A stretch of 64,000 nt of DNA, taken from contig CAZQVN010000003.1 in assembly GCA_964596775.1 (NCBI GenBank), positions 134,034 through 198,033 on the forward strand, read 5' to 3'. Positions 1 to 7,718 of this stretch are shown piece after piece. A model generated the notes under the pieces. It was not told the DNA's origin. It was given only the letters and a program-made list of their open reading frames with translations, and did not search any database. Within the stretch, counting starts at the first letter, position 1, and the number at the start of each line of letters is the position of its first letter. The position numbers and the translations under genes were made by a program. Origin of the DNA: CAZQVN01 sp964596775. Lineage in GTDB: Bacteria > Eisenbacteria > RBG-16-71-46 > JABDJR01 > JAWXBZ01.

Positions 1-299
1 CCCGGTACACGCTGGATTTCTCGAAGAACGATCTCGACGGCAACGGCACCGTGGACGTCGAGGATCTCGACCTTCCGATGAACGCGCTCGTTCCCGCCGG
101 CGGCCTCGGCTCCGGCGCCATCCTCGCGGTGCCCGCCGGATGGAAGACACGGGGCGCGCTGCTGGGCGCGCTGGTGTCCGGCGGCGAGTACGTGACCGAC
201 GCCACGATCACGCTCTACGGCGAGGAGGAGACGAGCCACGACAAGATCGTTCTCAAGGCCGGTCTCGTGGTGGGTTTCGCCGACTACGCCGACGACTAG
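1..299 (+). CDS. C-terminal fragment of a secreted-type protein with an EF-hand/dockerin-like calcium motif
   Basis: The reading frame is open from base 3 and ends with TAG at 297-299, so the N-terminus lies outside the window. The visible part of about 98 residues contains DLDGNGTVDVEDLD, a D-x-D-G-N-G-x-V-D-x-x-D calcium-binding loop like those of dockerin and EF-hand repeats. It is followed by a beta-rich tail with little charge clustering. Such single loops are common in extracellular proteins of FCB-type bacteria. No catalytic motif is visible, so the function of the whole protein cannot be given. It is convergent with lpxK, and a hairpin follows the stop. Confidence 0.7.
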   Translation, partial: RYTLDFSKNDLDGNGTVDVEDLDLPMNALVPAGGLGSGAILAVPAGWKTRGALLGALVSGGEYVTDATITLYGEEETSHDKIVLKAGLVVGFADYADD

Positions 300-314
300 A
301 AGACATTGAACATG

Positions 315-341
315 CGGGAGCCCCCCTCTCCGGGGCTCCCG
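315..341. terminator. 10-bp GC-rich hairpin after the left-edge gene
   Basis: A perfect inverted repeat (cgggagcccc at 315-324, ggggctcccg at 332-341) with a 7-nt loop lies 16 nt past the stop codon at 299. It has no clear T-run on the plus strand; on the minus strand it is followed by a mildly T-rich stretch. It probably ends transcription of the left gene, possibly bidirectionally between the convergent genes. Confidence 0.55.
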
Positions 342-565
342 GACGACGGATGTGGCCAGCGCCGGGCGTCGATACGGGTCCGTTGATTTTCACCGAGAAA
401 ATCGCTCCCCTTCCAGGGACCCGGGTCGCCCGGCGTTCGCTTGTCCGGGATGCGCCGGGAGGAACCGCCGCCCTGCCGGCGATCTCCTGACCGCCGGGGT
501 TGCGTGGCCTCGATGCGCCCCGTCCCTCCGCGGGCTCCCGGGCGGATCGCGGCGTGCCGCTCCGT
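342..565. other. Convergent intergenic spacer with no recognised gene
   Basis: About 220 nt of very GC-rich sequence between the left-edge gene and lpxK. Open frames run across it on both strands, as expected for high-GC DNA, but none has a recognisable protein, a ribosome-binding site or a family motif. No further feature is seen. Confidence 0.5.
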
Positions 566-1591
566 TCAGCCGGTCCCCGGAATCCGGGCCAGGAGTTCCT
601 CCGGCTCCGCAGGCCGGAACGCGACCCGCGCCACCCACCACCCCGCGCCCGACACCCCGGACGCCCTCCAGCGCACGGCGTCCTTGGCCGTGGTCACCAC
701 CGGCCGCCCGTTCCGCGCCGCGTCCACCCGGTGCCGGTCCGCGGCGTCGAAGCGGTGATGATCCCCGAACGACAGGAGTTCCCCCACCGCAAGGCCTAGC
801 GCGCGCACCGTTCCGGCCACCGCGGCGGGATCCGCGACGCCGACGGCCACGATCACCTCCTGCCCCGCCACCGGGGGCGGGGCGTCCACCGCCGGATCGA
901 GGGGAACGAGCCCGGCCGGCCCGTGCTCGGCGGTGGAGATCCACGCGTCCGGCGCCAGGTCGGCCAGCCGCCGCCGCGTCGCCGCCAGGTCGCCGGCGCG
1001 GTCGGCCCGGGTCAGCAGGAGAATCCGGGCGCGGCGGAGCGCTTCCGGCCGCTCGCGGAGCGGACCCGCCGGAAGGCGGTGTCCGTTGCCGAACGGGGCG
1101 GCCGCGTCGAGGAGGACGATGTCGAGGTCCCGGTGCAGCGGGCGGTGCTGGAAACCGTCGTCCAGGAGGAGCAGATCGATCCCGCCGGCGCTCACCGAGC
1201 GGCGGGCGGTGGCCCGCCGGTCCCGGCCGACGAGGACCGGCACGTCGGGCAGGGCGGCCGCGAGTTCCAGCGGCTCGTCCCCCGCCGCGGCGGGCGTGCT
1301 TGCCGCGGTCACGACATGGATCCCGGTCGCGGTCCGGCCGTAGCCGCGGGACAGGATCGCCGGGCGCCGGCCGCGCGCGCGGAGCGCCCGCGCGAGCCAG
1401 AGGACGCATGGCGTCTTGCCGGTGCCGCCGACCGTGAGATTCCCCACGCTGACGACCGGCACCGCCGCGCGCCACGACCCGAGAACTCCCCGATCGTGAA
1501 GGATCCGGTGGAGATCGAGAAACGGCCCGGCGACCCCGGCGAGGAGGCGGAGTCCCGCCGAAGGTCGTTCGGAAAACCGCGGCGGCAGCAT
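566..1591 (-). CDS. lpxK: Tetraacyldisaccharide 4'-kinase LpxK
   Basis: This enzyme phosphorylates the 4' position of the tetraacyldisaccharide-1-phosphate lipid A precursor at the inner membrane. The 341-residue product has an N-terminal membrane-associating segment and a P-loop of the LpxK type (GNLTVGGTGKTP, residues 50-61). LSRGYGR and LLLDDGFQHR follow, both family hallmarks. The ATG at 1591 starts three bases before the end of waaA, so the two overlap or are coupled. The frame stays open upstream but runs into waaA. It is the last gene of the long envelope operon. Length and motifs match the family well. Confidence 0.95.
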   Translation of the reverse strand: MLPPRFSERPSAGLRLLAGVAGPFLDLHRILHDRGVLGSWRAAVPVVSVGNLTVGGTGKTPCVLWLARALRARGRRPAILSRGYGRTATGIHVVTAASTPAAAGDEPLELAAALPDVPVLVGRDRRATARRSVSAGGIDLLLLDDGFQHRPLHRDLDIVLLDAAAPFGNGHRLPAGPLRERPEALRRARILLLTRADRAGDLAATRRRLADLAPDAWISTAEHGPAGLVPLDPAVDAPPPVAGQEVIVAVGVADPAAVAGTVRALGLAVGELLSFGDHHRFDAADRHRVDAARNGRPVVTTAKDAVRWRASGVSGAGWWVARVAFRPAEPEELLARIPGTG

Positions 1592-1593
1592 GG

Positions 1594-2820
1594 TCAGTCG
1601 CCGCGGCGCAGCGCCGGCACGCCCCGCCTCTCGAGGAAATCCAGCGTGCGCCGCGTGGACCCGGCCAGGATTCCGAGCGCCTGCCGGGCCCCGGCCGCGG
1701 CCTGGCCGCGGGCGTCGGCGTCGGTCAGGAACAGGCGGAAGGCCGCGGCGAGGTCTTCGAGCGTGGACACCACCGCGGAGGCGTTGAACCGGTCCAGTGC
1801 CTCCGCTTCGAGGGCGCAGTTCGCGGTGAACGGTCCGTGGATCACCGGCACGCCGAAATGCGCGGGCTCGACGACGTTGTGACCTCCGAACGGTTCCCAG
1901 GTGCCGCCGACGAAGGCCACGCCGGCGGCGGCGTAGAACGCGTTGAGCTCCCCCATCGTGTCGAGGACGAGCACCGTGTCGCCGGGACGGGGGCCGCCTT
2001 CGCTGCGGAACGACAGCGGAAAGCCCCGGGCGTGGAACGCGCGCCCCACCGCCGCGCGGCGGTTCCGGTGCCTCGGTGCCGCCACGATGCGGAGGCCCGG
2101 AACGCCCGGGGCCACCCGCGACAGCGCTTCGGCCAGCGGTTCCTCCTCCCCTTCGCGCAGGCTGCCGAGGACGACGAGCGGAGAGTCTCCCGGCCACGGC
2201 GTGCCCTCCGCCGTCTCCGCGCCGGCGAGATCATGCTTCATGTTGCCGGTCACCGCGATCCGTTCCGCGGGAACGCCGAGCGCCGCGAAGCGCGCCGCAT
2301 CCTGCTCCGTCTGCGCGGCCACCGCGGCCACCCGCGCCAGCAGCGGCCGCATCAGCGACCCGAGCAGCCGGTAGCGGCCGATCGTGCGGTCCGAAATGCG
2401 CGCGTTGACGAGTACCAGGGGAATGCGGCGCCGCGCCGCCGCGTCGAACAGGTTCGGCCAGATCTCCGTTTCCGCGACGAGGAGCAGCGCCGGATCGGCG
2501 GACTCGAACGCCCGGCGGGCCGCGCGGGGAAAATCGAACGGCGCCCGCGCCCGGGCGACCGCGGGCAGCAGCGTTTCCACCGCGCGGAGTCCGGCCGCCG
2601 TGTGCGCGGTGATCAGGACGTCCGCCGCAGCGGACAGCTGCCGGGCGAGCGTCACGATACCGCGGACCTCTCCCGCCGACGCGGCATGGATCCAGGCGCC
2701 GCCGGACACGCGGGGCAGCCTCCCGGCCCGCCCGCCGGCCCCGGCTCCGGCCAGGGCGCGCACGAACGGCGCCGCGGGCCACTCCAGCGCCCCGGTGATC
2801 GTCCGGTAGGCGCGCTTCAT
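1594..2820 (-). CDS. waaA: 3-deoxy-D-manno-octulosonic acid transferase WaaA (KdtA)
   Basis: WaaA transfers Kdo from CMP-Kdo to lipid IVA on the inner face of the inner membrane. The 408-residue protein starts with a short membrane anchor. It then shows IHAASAGEV, whose Glu (E51) matches the catalytic base of the GT30 family, and later the nucleotide-sugar domain with VGGTWEPFGGHNVVEP. The start is the ATG at 2820, which overlaps the stop of the upstream acyltransferase as ATGA; an in-frame ATG nine bases upstream is the alternative. Whether one or two Kdo residues are added cannot be read from the sequence. A CMP-Kdo synthetase is not in the window. Confidence 0.94.
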   Translation of the reverse strand: MKRAYRTITGALEWPAAPFVRALAGAGAGGRAGRLPRVSGGAWIHAASAGEVRGIVTLARQLSAAADVLITAHTAAGLRAVETLLPAVARARAPFDFPRAARRAFESADPALLLVAETEIWPNLFDAAARRRIPLVLVNARISDRTIGRYRLLGSLMRPLLARVAAVAAQTEQDAARFAALGVPAERIAVTGNMKHDLAGAETAEGTPWPGDSPLVVLGSLREGEEEPLAEALSRVAPGVPGLRIVAAPRHRNRRAAVGRAFHARGFPLSFRSEGGPRPGDTVLVLDTMGELNAFYAAAGVAFVGGTWEPFGGHNVVEPAHFGVPVIHGPFTANCALEAEALDRFNASAVVSTLEDLAAAFRLFLTDADARGQAAAGARQALGILAGSTRRTLDFLERRGVPALRRGD

Positions 2821-3518
2821 GACGCCCATCCCGCCGCCCGGTCCGCCGCGTCTTCCGCGGCCTTCATCTCCTCTTCCACGCGGCGGCGCAGCGCCTCCAC
2901 CGTGTCTTCGTCCGGATCGGCCGGAACGTCGAGCGGCGCGCGGTACACGAGAACGACCCGGGCCCAGGGCAAGGGAAGAAGAAACCGGTCCCACGACCCC
3001 AGGAATCGCCCCGGGTGCGCCGATACGCCGACCGGAAGGATCACGAATCCCGTCCGCGCGGCCAGGCGCACCACGCCGGCCTGGGCGGCGTGCCGCGGGC
3101 CGCGCGGCCCGTCCGGCGTGAAGGCCATCTCGCGGACGCCGCGGCCGGCCAGTGCCGCCATCTCGCGGAGCGCCTCGCGCCCTCCCCGCGAGGTGGAGCC
3201 GCGGACCGGAACAAAGCCGTGGCGGGCCACCAGCCGGGCGATCCGCTCTCCGTCGCGGTTCAGGCTCACCATCACCGCCACGCCGCGGTTCTTGAGCGCC
3301 TGGGCGCCGACGAGAAGCCGGCCGTGCCAGCCCGCGTAGATCACGCCGCGCGGGTGGCGGCGGGCGGCCTCGAGATGCTCCGCCCCGTGCACGGCGGCGC
3401 CCGCCGTGCGGTCCGTGACCCGGAAAGCCAGGTCGCCGAACGCCGTGAGGAGCGACTCGCGGAAGGAGGGCGCGGTATCGCCGCGCGGGGCATCGATCGG
3501 GTCGCCGCCGACGGTCAT
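2817..3518 (-). CDS. Lysophospholipid acyltransferase-family protein (DUF374 type)
   Basis: The 233-residue product contains the DUF374-type variant of the LPLAT fold. YAGWHGRLL replaces the usual H-x4-D box and FTPDGPRGPRH is the second strongly conserved block. Proteins of this type are regularly coded beside lpxB, waaA or lpxK and are thought to acylate lipid A or a related lipid, but the substrate is not proven. The ATG at 3518 overlaps the lpxB stop as ATGA, with GGAGG upstream. No separate LpxL/LpxM-type secondary acyltransferase is seen in the window, so this is the likeliest lipid A late acyltransferase here (inference). Confidence 0.85.
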   Translation of the reverse strand: MTVGGDPIDAPRGDTAPSFRESLLTAFGDLAFRVTDRTAGAAVHGAEHLEAARRHPRGVIYAGWHGRLLVGAQALKNRGVAVMVSLNRDGERIARLVARHGFVPVRGSTSRGGREALREMAALAGRGVREMAFTPDGPRGPRHAAQAGVVRLAARTGFVILPVGVSAHPGRFLGSWDRFLLPLPWARVVLVYRAPLDVPADPDEDTVEALRRRVEEEMKAAEDAADRAAGWAS

Positions 3519-4663
3519 GAGCGTTTCCTCCCCTCCCGCGCCAGGTCCAGCGCCGCCCGGGCCGTGCGCGCCGAGGCGCCATGGCCGCCGAGCCGCGCGG
3601 CGAGGCCGGCCAGGTCGGCGCGCATCGCCGCGAGGCGCTCCGGATCGTCGAGGAGTTCGTGCACCTGGGCAGCGATCCGCTCGCCGGTCACGTCGTCCTG
3701 GAGCAGTTCCGGCGCCACCTTCTTTCCGGCGGCGATGTTCACCAGGCCGATGTACGGCATCTTCACCATGTTCCGGGCCACCAGCCACGAGAGGCGGGCC
3801 ATCCGGTAGACGACGATCGGCGGTGTTCCGAGCAGCCCCGTTTCCAGCGTGGCGGTTCCCGACGTGACGACCGCGACGTCGGCGGCGGCCACGAGATCGT
3901 ACGGGGATCCGTCCCGGACCGGAACGGACCGGCCGGCCCCGTCGAGGACGCGCCGCATCACCGCCTCCGGCACCGATCGCGCCCGGCTGGCCACGCAGCG
4001 GATCCCCCGCCGTTCGAGGAGCGCGGCGGCCCGGGCCATGTCGGGCAGGATCCGCTCGACCTCCTGGACGCGGCTCCCGGGCAGGAATGCCACGAGCGGG
4101 CTGCCGTCGGGAACGCCGAGTTCGCGCCGCACCTCCTCCTTCGACCGGGTGGAGCCCACGTGCTCGAGGAGCGGGTGGCCGACGCATTCCACCGGCACAC
4201 CCGCCTTTTCGTAGATCTCCGTTTCGAACGGAAACACCACGATCATCCGGTCCACGATGCGGGCCAGGGTCCGGACCCGCCCGCCGCGCCAGGCCCAGAC
4301 CTGGGGACTGATGTACCAGAGGACCGGGATGCCGGCCCGCTTCGCCCGGGCGGCGAGGCGGATGTTGAAGTCCGGAAAGTCGACGGGGATCACGAGGTCG
4401 TAGGCCGATGTGCGGAACCTCTGCTCGAACTCGGAAAGGACCCGGATGAAGAACGGAAGGCGCGACACGACCTCGGAAATCCCGAGCACGGCAAACTCGT
4501 CGTTCGTGCGCACGAGCGTCACGCCGGCCTCCCGCATGGCCGGCCCGCCGACCCCCTCGATGACGGCGTCGGGGGCGAGCTTCCGGATTTCCGCGGCGAG
4601 CGATCCGGCGTGGAGGTCTCCGGAGGCCTCGCCGGCGCAGAGAAAGATGCGGAGCGGTTTCAA
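3515..4663 (-). CDS. lpxB: Lipid-A-disaccharide synthase LpxB
   Basis: LpxB condenses UDP-2,3-diacylglucosamine with lipid X to make the beta-1,6 disaccharide. The 382-residue protein opens with FLCAGEASGDLHAG and carries PVDFPDFNIRLA, WYISPQVWAW and SGTATLETGL, the standard GT19 signatures. The best start is a TTG at 4663, ten bases after the stop of the preceding oxidoreductase. A GGAGG lies only about two bases before it, an unusually tight spacing, but no other start fits the conserved N-terminus. The 3' end overlaps the acyltransferase start by four bases. Confidence 0.94.
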   Translation of the reverse strand: MKPLRIFLCAGEASGDLHAGSLAAEIRKLAPDAVIEGVGGPAMREAGVTLVRTNDEFAVLGISEVVSRLPFFIRVLSEFEQRFRTSAYDLVIPVDFPDFNIRLAARAKRAGIPVLWYISPQVWAWRGGRVRTLARIVDRMIVVFPFETEIYEKAGVPVECVGHPLLEHVGSTRSKEEVRRELGVPDGSPLVAFLPGSRVQEVERILPDMARAAALLERRGIRCVASRARSVPEAVMRRVLDGAGRSVPVRDGSPYDLVAAADVAVVTSGTATLETGLLGTPPIVVYRMARLSWLVARNMVKMPYIGLVNIAAGKKVAPELLQDDVTGERIAAQVHELLDDPERLAAMRADLAGLAARLGGHGASARTARAALDLAREGRKRS

Positions 4664-4672
4664 GGCCTCCGC

Positions 4673-5605
4673 CTAGGTCGGCCGGCCGGCCAGCCGGTTC
4701 GCGATCTCCAGGGCGACGGCCAGCGCCGCCCGTCCGTCCTCGCCGGGAACGACGACGGGCGCCTCGCCCCGGCAGGCGGCGAGGAACGCGGCCTGCTCCG
4801 CCTCGAGAGCGTCGGAACCGTCGCCGGTCACGGATTCATGGGTGATCCGCGCGGCGAACTCCTCCTCGGGACCGGGGCGCAGGCCGTACACGCCGGCGCG
4901 TTTTTCGGCGAGATCCACCGAAACGTAGTGTTCCGGCATGAAAAAGCGGATCTTCCGCGTCCGGGTCAGGCTGACCCGGCTCGCGGTCAGGTTGGCCACC
5001 GCGCCCCCGGGAAACTGGAGGCGGGCGTTGGCGATGTCGACCCGGCCGGTCAAGACCGGCGTGCCCGCGGCGTCGATGCGGAACGGAAACTCGCCGACCA
5101 CGGACAGCACGATGTCGATGTCGTGGATCATCAGGTCGAGGACCACGTCCACGTCGAGGCTGCGCGGCTTGAACTCGGCGAGGCGGTGCCCCTCGATGAA
5201 CCGCGTGCCCTTGAGACGGGCCGGCAGACCGGCCAGGGCCGGATTGAACCGCTCCACGTGCCCGACCATGAGCACCCGCCCGGCGGCGCGGGCCGCGGCG
5301 AGCATCCGGTCCGCCTCGGCCAGGGTGGACGCGATCGGTTTTTCCACGAGGACGTGGCATCCCGCCTCGAGGAGGGCCACGCACAGCGCGGCGTGCGCGT
5401 CGGTGCTCGCCGCCACGACCACGGCGTCGCAGCGGTCGCGCAGGGCGTCGAACGACTCCACGGCTTCCGCGGACAGTTCCCCGGCCAGCGCCCGGGCGCG
5501 GGCGATATCGCGGTCATGAAGGAGCAGCGGTCCGTCGCCGCGGGCGGCCAGCTTGGCGGCGTGGCGGGAGCCGAGAAAGCCGGTGCCGCAGACCCCGAGA
5601 CGCAT
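4673..5605 (-). CDS. Gfo/Idh/MocA-family oxidoreductase, GnnA-like, between lpxA and lpxB
   Basis: The 310-residue product has an N-terminal Rossmann motif (GVCGTGFLGSRH), the family EKP box (VEKPIAS), GHVERFNPAL, and the C-terminal dehydrogenase domain with DLMIHDIDIVL. Gfo/Idh proteins in this position include GnnA, which oxidises the 3-OH of UDP-GlcNAc. The aminotransferase GnnB then makes UDP-GlcNAc3N, giving amide-linked lipid A. The position and the HVERFNP box fit GnnA, but no GnnB-type aminotransferase lies next to it or elsewhere in the window. It may therefore pair with a distant partner or do something else. The ATG at 5605 is five bases after the lpxA stop. Family assignment is firm; the GnnA role is inferred. 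Confidence 0.8.
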   Translation of the reverse strand: MRLGVCGTGFLGSRHAAKLAARGDGPLLLHDRDIARARALAGELSAEAVESFDALRDRCDAVVVAASTDAHAALCVALLEAGCHVLVEKPIASTLAEADRMLAAARAAGRVLMVGHVERFNPALAGLPARLKGTRFIEGHRLAEFKPRSLDVDVVLDLMIHDIDIVLSVVGEFPFRIDAAGTPVLTGRVDIANARLQFPGGAVANLTASRVSLTRTRKIRFFMPEHYVSVDLAEKRAGVYGLRPGPEEEFAARITHESVTGDGSDALEAEQAAFLAACRGEAPVVVPGEDGRAALAVALEIANRLAGRPT

Positions 5606-5610
5606 CGCGG

Positions 5611-6387
5611 TCAGCGGGTGATGCCGCGCTCGGAACCCTCGAAGAAGTCGAGGAAACGGGCGACTTCCGGCGTGACGTCCAGTTCGGAACGCGCCCTGGT
5701 CAGCGCGGCGTCGACGGAAAGGCCGCTGCGGAACATGATCCGGTAGGCCTTCTTGATCGCGTCGATCGTCCCGGGAGCGAAACCGCGACGGGCCAGGCCG
5801 ACCTTGTTGATCCCCCCGAGCACCGGAGGGTTGCCGGCGGCCATCGTGTACGGCGTGACGTCCTGGGGGATGCGCGATCCCCCGCCGACCATGGCATGGC
5901 AGCCGATGCGCACGAACTGGTGCACGGGCGTGACGCCGCCGATGATGGCCCAGTCCTCGATCGTGACATGGCCGGCCAGGTTCACGGCGTTGGCCAGGAT
6001 CACGTGATCCCCGAGGCGGCAGTTGTGGGCCACATGGCTCGTGGCCATGAGGAGGCAGTCCGCGCCGACCACGGTGGACTGTTCCGGCTCGGTGGCCACG
6101 TTCAGCGTGGCGAACTCGCGGATGACGGTGCGGTCGCCGACCGTGAGGTACGTGCGCTCGCCGCGGAACTTGAGGTCCTGCGGCGCGCCGCCCACCGCGG
6201 CGCTCGGAAAGATGCGGCAGTCCCGGCCGATCGTCGTGTGACCGTCGATCACGGCGTGGGCGCCGACGGTCGTGCCCGGGCCGATGCGGACGTTCGGCCC
6301 GACGATGGCGTACGGCCCGATCTCCACGTCGAAGCCGAGCTCGGCCTTCGGATCCACGACGGCGGTGGGATGGAGGACGGTAGCCAC
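5611..6387 (-). CDS. lpxA: UDP-N-acetylglucosamine acyltransferase LpxA
   Basis: LpxA attaches the first 3-hydroxyacyl chain to UDP-GlcNAc from acyl-ACP in the cytoplasm. The 258-residue protein is a left-handed beta helix of hexapeptide repeats. It has HVAHN, in which H121 matches the catalytic His125 of E. coli, followed by the VHQFVRIG and MVGG blocks near the acyl-length ruler and a C-terminal helical domain. A GTG start at 6387 lies two bases after the lpxC-fabZ stop. If the neighbouring GnnA-like enzyme is real, LpxA may accept an amino-sugar substrate (inference). Confidence 0.95.
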   Translation of the reverse strand: MATVLHPTAVVDPKAELGFDVEIGPYAIVGPNVRIGPGTTVGAHAVIDGHTTIGRDCRIFPSAAVGGAPQDLKFRGERTYLTVGDRTVIREFATLNVATEPEQSTVVGADCLLMATSHVAHNCRLGDHVILANAVNLAGHVTIEDWAIIGGVTPVHQFVRIGCHAMVGGGSRIPQDVTPYTMAAGNPPVLGGINKVGLARRGFAPGTIDAIKKAYRIMFRSGLSVDAALTRARSELDVTPEVARFLDFFEGSERGITR

Positions 6388-6389
6388 GA

Positions 6390-7718
6390 TCAGCGATCGA
6401 CCACGGTGGACATGAGTTCCGCCTCGGCCACGAGGGCGTCGCCGACATAGGCGCGGCCGGCCATCTTGCAGATGCGCCCCTTGAGCTTCAGCAGCGACAG
6501 CTCGAAGCGCACCTGGTCGCCGGGACGCACCGGCTTCCTGAATTTCGCCTTCTCGATCCCCATGAAGTAGACGAGCTTTTCGCGCGGGCGCGGCACCTTG
6601 TTCAGCAGCAGGACGCCGCCGCACTGGGCCATCGCCTCGACGATCAGCACGGCGGGCATGATCGGGTGGCCGGGAAAGTGGCCGTTGAAGAACGGCTCGT
6701 TGATCGTCACGCTCTTGAGGCCCACGACCCGGTCCTCCGTCATGTCCACGATCCGGTCGATGAGCAGCAGCGGATAGCGGTGCGGCATGATCGTCATGAT
6801 CGCGTCGATGTTCCACGGCGGGGTCTTCCCCTCCTGGGGCACCGGCGGCAGGCCGGTGAAGCTCGCGGCGCGGTCGCCGGCCTCGTTGATCTTCTTCACG
6901 AACTCCACGTTCGACGCGTGCCCGGAGCGCCGGGCGATCACGTGGCCGAGCAGCGGCCGGCCGAGGAGGAAGAGGTCGCCGAGGAGGTCGAGGATCTTGT
7001 GACGGACGAATTCGTCGCGGAACCGGAGCGGGGTGGCGTTGACGATCCCGTCGTCCTTGATGACGATCGCGTTGTCCAGGCTGCCGCCGCGGATCAGCCC
7101 GGCGCCCTTCAGCGATTCGATGTCCCGGTGCATGACGAACGTCCGGGCCGGCGCGATCTCGCGCAGGAACGTCTCCGGAGACATGTCGAACGCCGCGTGC
7201 TGCGTGCCGACCACCGGGCTGTCGTACTCGATCGTGAACGAGATGCGCAGCCCCTCGTGCGGGATGCCGACGAGTTCCACGTTGCCCTGCTGGAGCGTGA
7301 CCGGCTCGGGAATTCGGATGAAGCGGCGCTCCACGTCCTGGTCGACGATGCCCGCCCTGACCAGCGACTCCGCGATCGGCAGCGCCGATCCGTCCGCCGG
7401 TTCGCCCGCCTCGTTCCCGTCGATCTCGATCGTCAGGTTGTCGAGCCCCAGCCCGGCCACCGCCGCCAGGACATGCTCGACGGTGTGCACCTCCGCCCCG
7501 TTCGCCCGGAGGATCGTGCGCCGCGCGGACGCGGGGTCGTAGACCGCGTTTTCCGGGCAGACCGGAATACGCGGGCGTCCATCGAGGTCGACGCGCTCGA
7601 ACGTGACCCCTGAATTCGGGGGGGCCGGCTTGAACGTGAGCGTGGTGGCCATGCCGGTGTGCAGACCGACCCCGGTGAACGAGGCCGGGGCGGCCAGTGT
7701 CTTCTGGGTGGGATTCAC
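6390..7718 (-). CDS. lpxC/fabZ: Bifunctional UDP-3-O-acyl-GlcNAc deacetylase / 3-hydroxyacyl-ACP dehydratase LpxC-FabZ
   Basis: One 442-residue chain joins two enzymes. Residues 1-280 are LpxC, the zinc deacetylase that commits to lipid A, with HTVEHVLAA (zinc H82), HKILD (H240, D244) and the catalytic His in RRSGHASN (H267). Residues 300-442 are FabZ, the fatty-acid dehydratase, with MPHRYP and a catalytic pair in GHFPGHP (H347) and EAMAQ (E361). The fusion is known from Bacteroidetes and relatives and links the two users of 3-hydroxyacyl-ACP. The GTG start at 7718 overlaps the lpxD stop by one base (TAGTG). Confidence 0.96.
   Translation of the reverse strand: MNPTQKTLAAPASFTGVGLHTGMATTLTFKPAPPNSGVTFERVDLDGRPRIPVCPENAVYDPASARRTILRANGAEVHTVEHVLAAVAGLGLDNLTIEIDGNEAGEPADGSALPIAESLVRAGIVDQDVERRFIRIPEPVTLQQGNVELVGIPHEGLRISFTIEYDSPVVGTQHAAFDMSPETFLREIAPARTFVMHRDIESLKGAGLIRGGSLDNAIVIKDDGIVNATPLRFRDEFVRHKILDLLGDLFLLGRPLLGHVIARRSGHASNVEFVKKINEAGDRAASFTGLPPVPQEGKTPPWNIDAIMTIMPHRYPLLLIDRIVDMTEDRVVGLKSVTINEPFFNGHFPGHPIMPAVLIVEAMAQCGGVLLLNKVPRPREKLVYFMGIEKAKFRKPVRPGDQVRFELSLLKLKGRICKMAGRAYVGDALVAEAELMSTVVDR

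Noticed and set aside
1..299. Cellulosomal dockerin
   Set aside because: Only one calcium loop is visible and no cohesin or glycoside hydrolase is nearby; such loops occur in many secreted proteins.
352..1475. Long overlapping open frames on both strands over the lpxK region and the spacer to its left
   Set aside because: They are mirror and shifted frames of lpxK and GC-rich spacer, extremely rich in Arg and Pro; lpxK itself explains the region.
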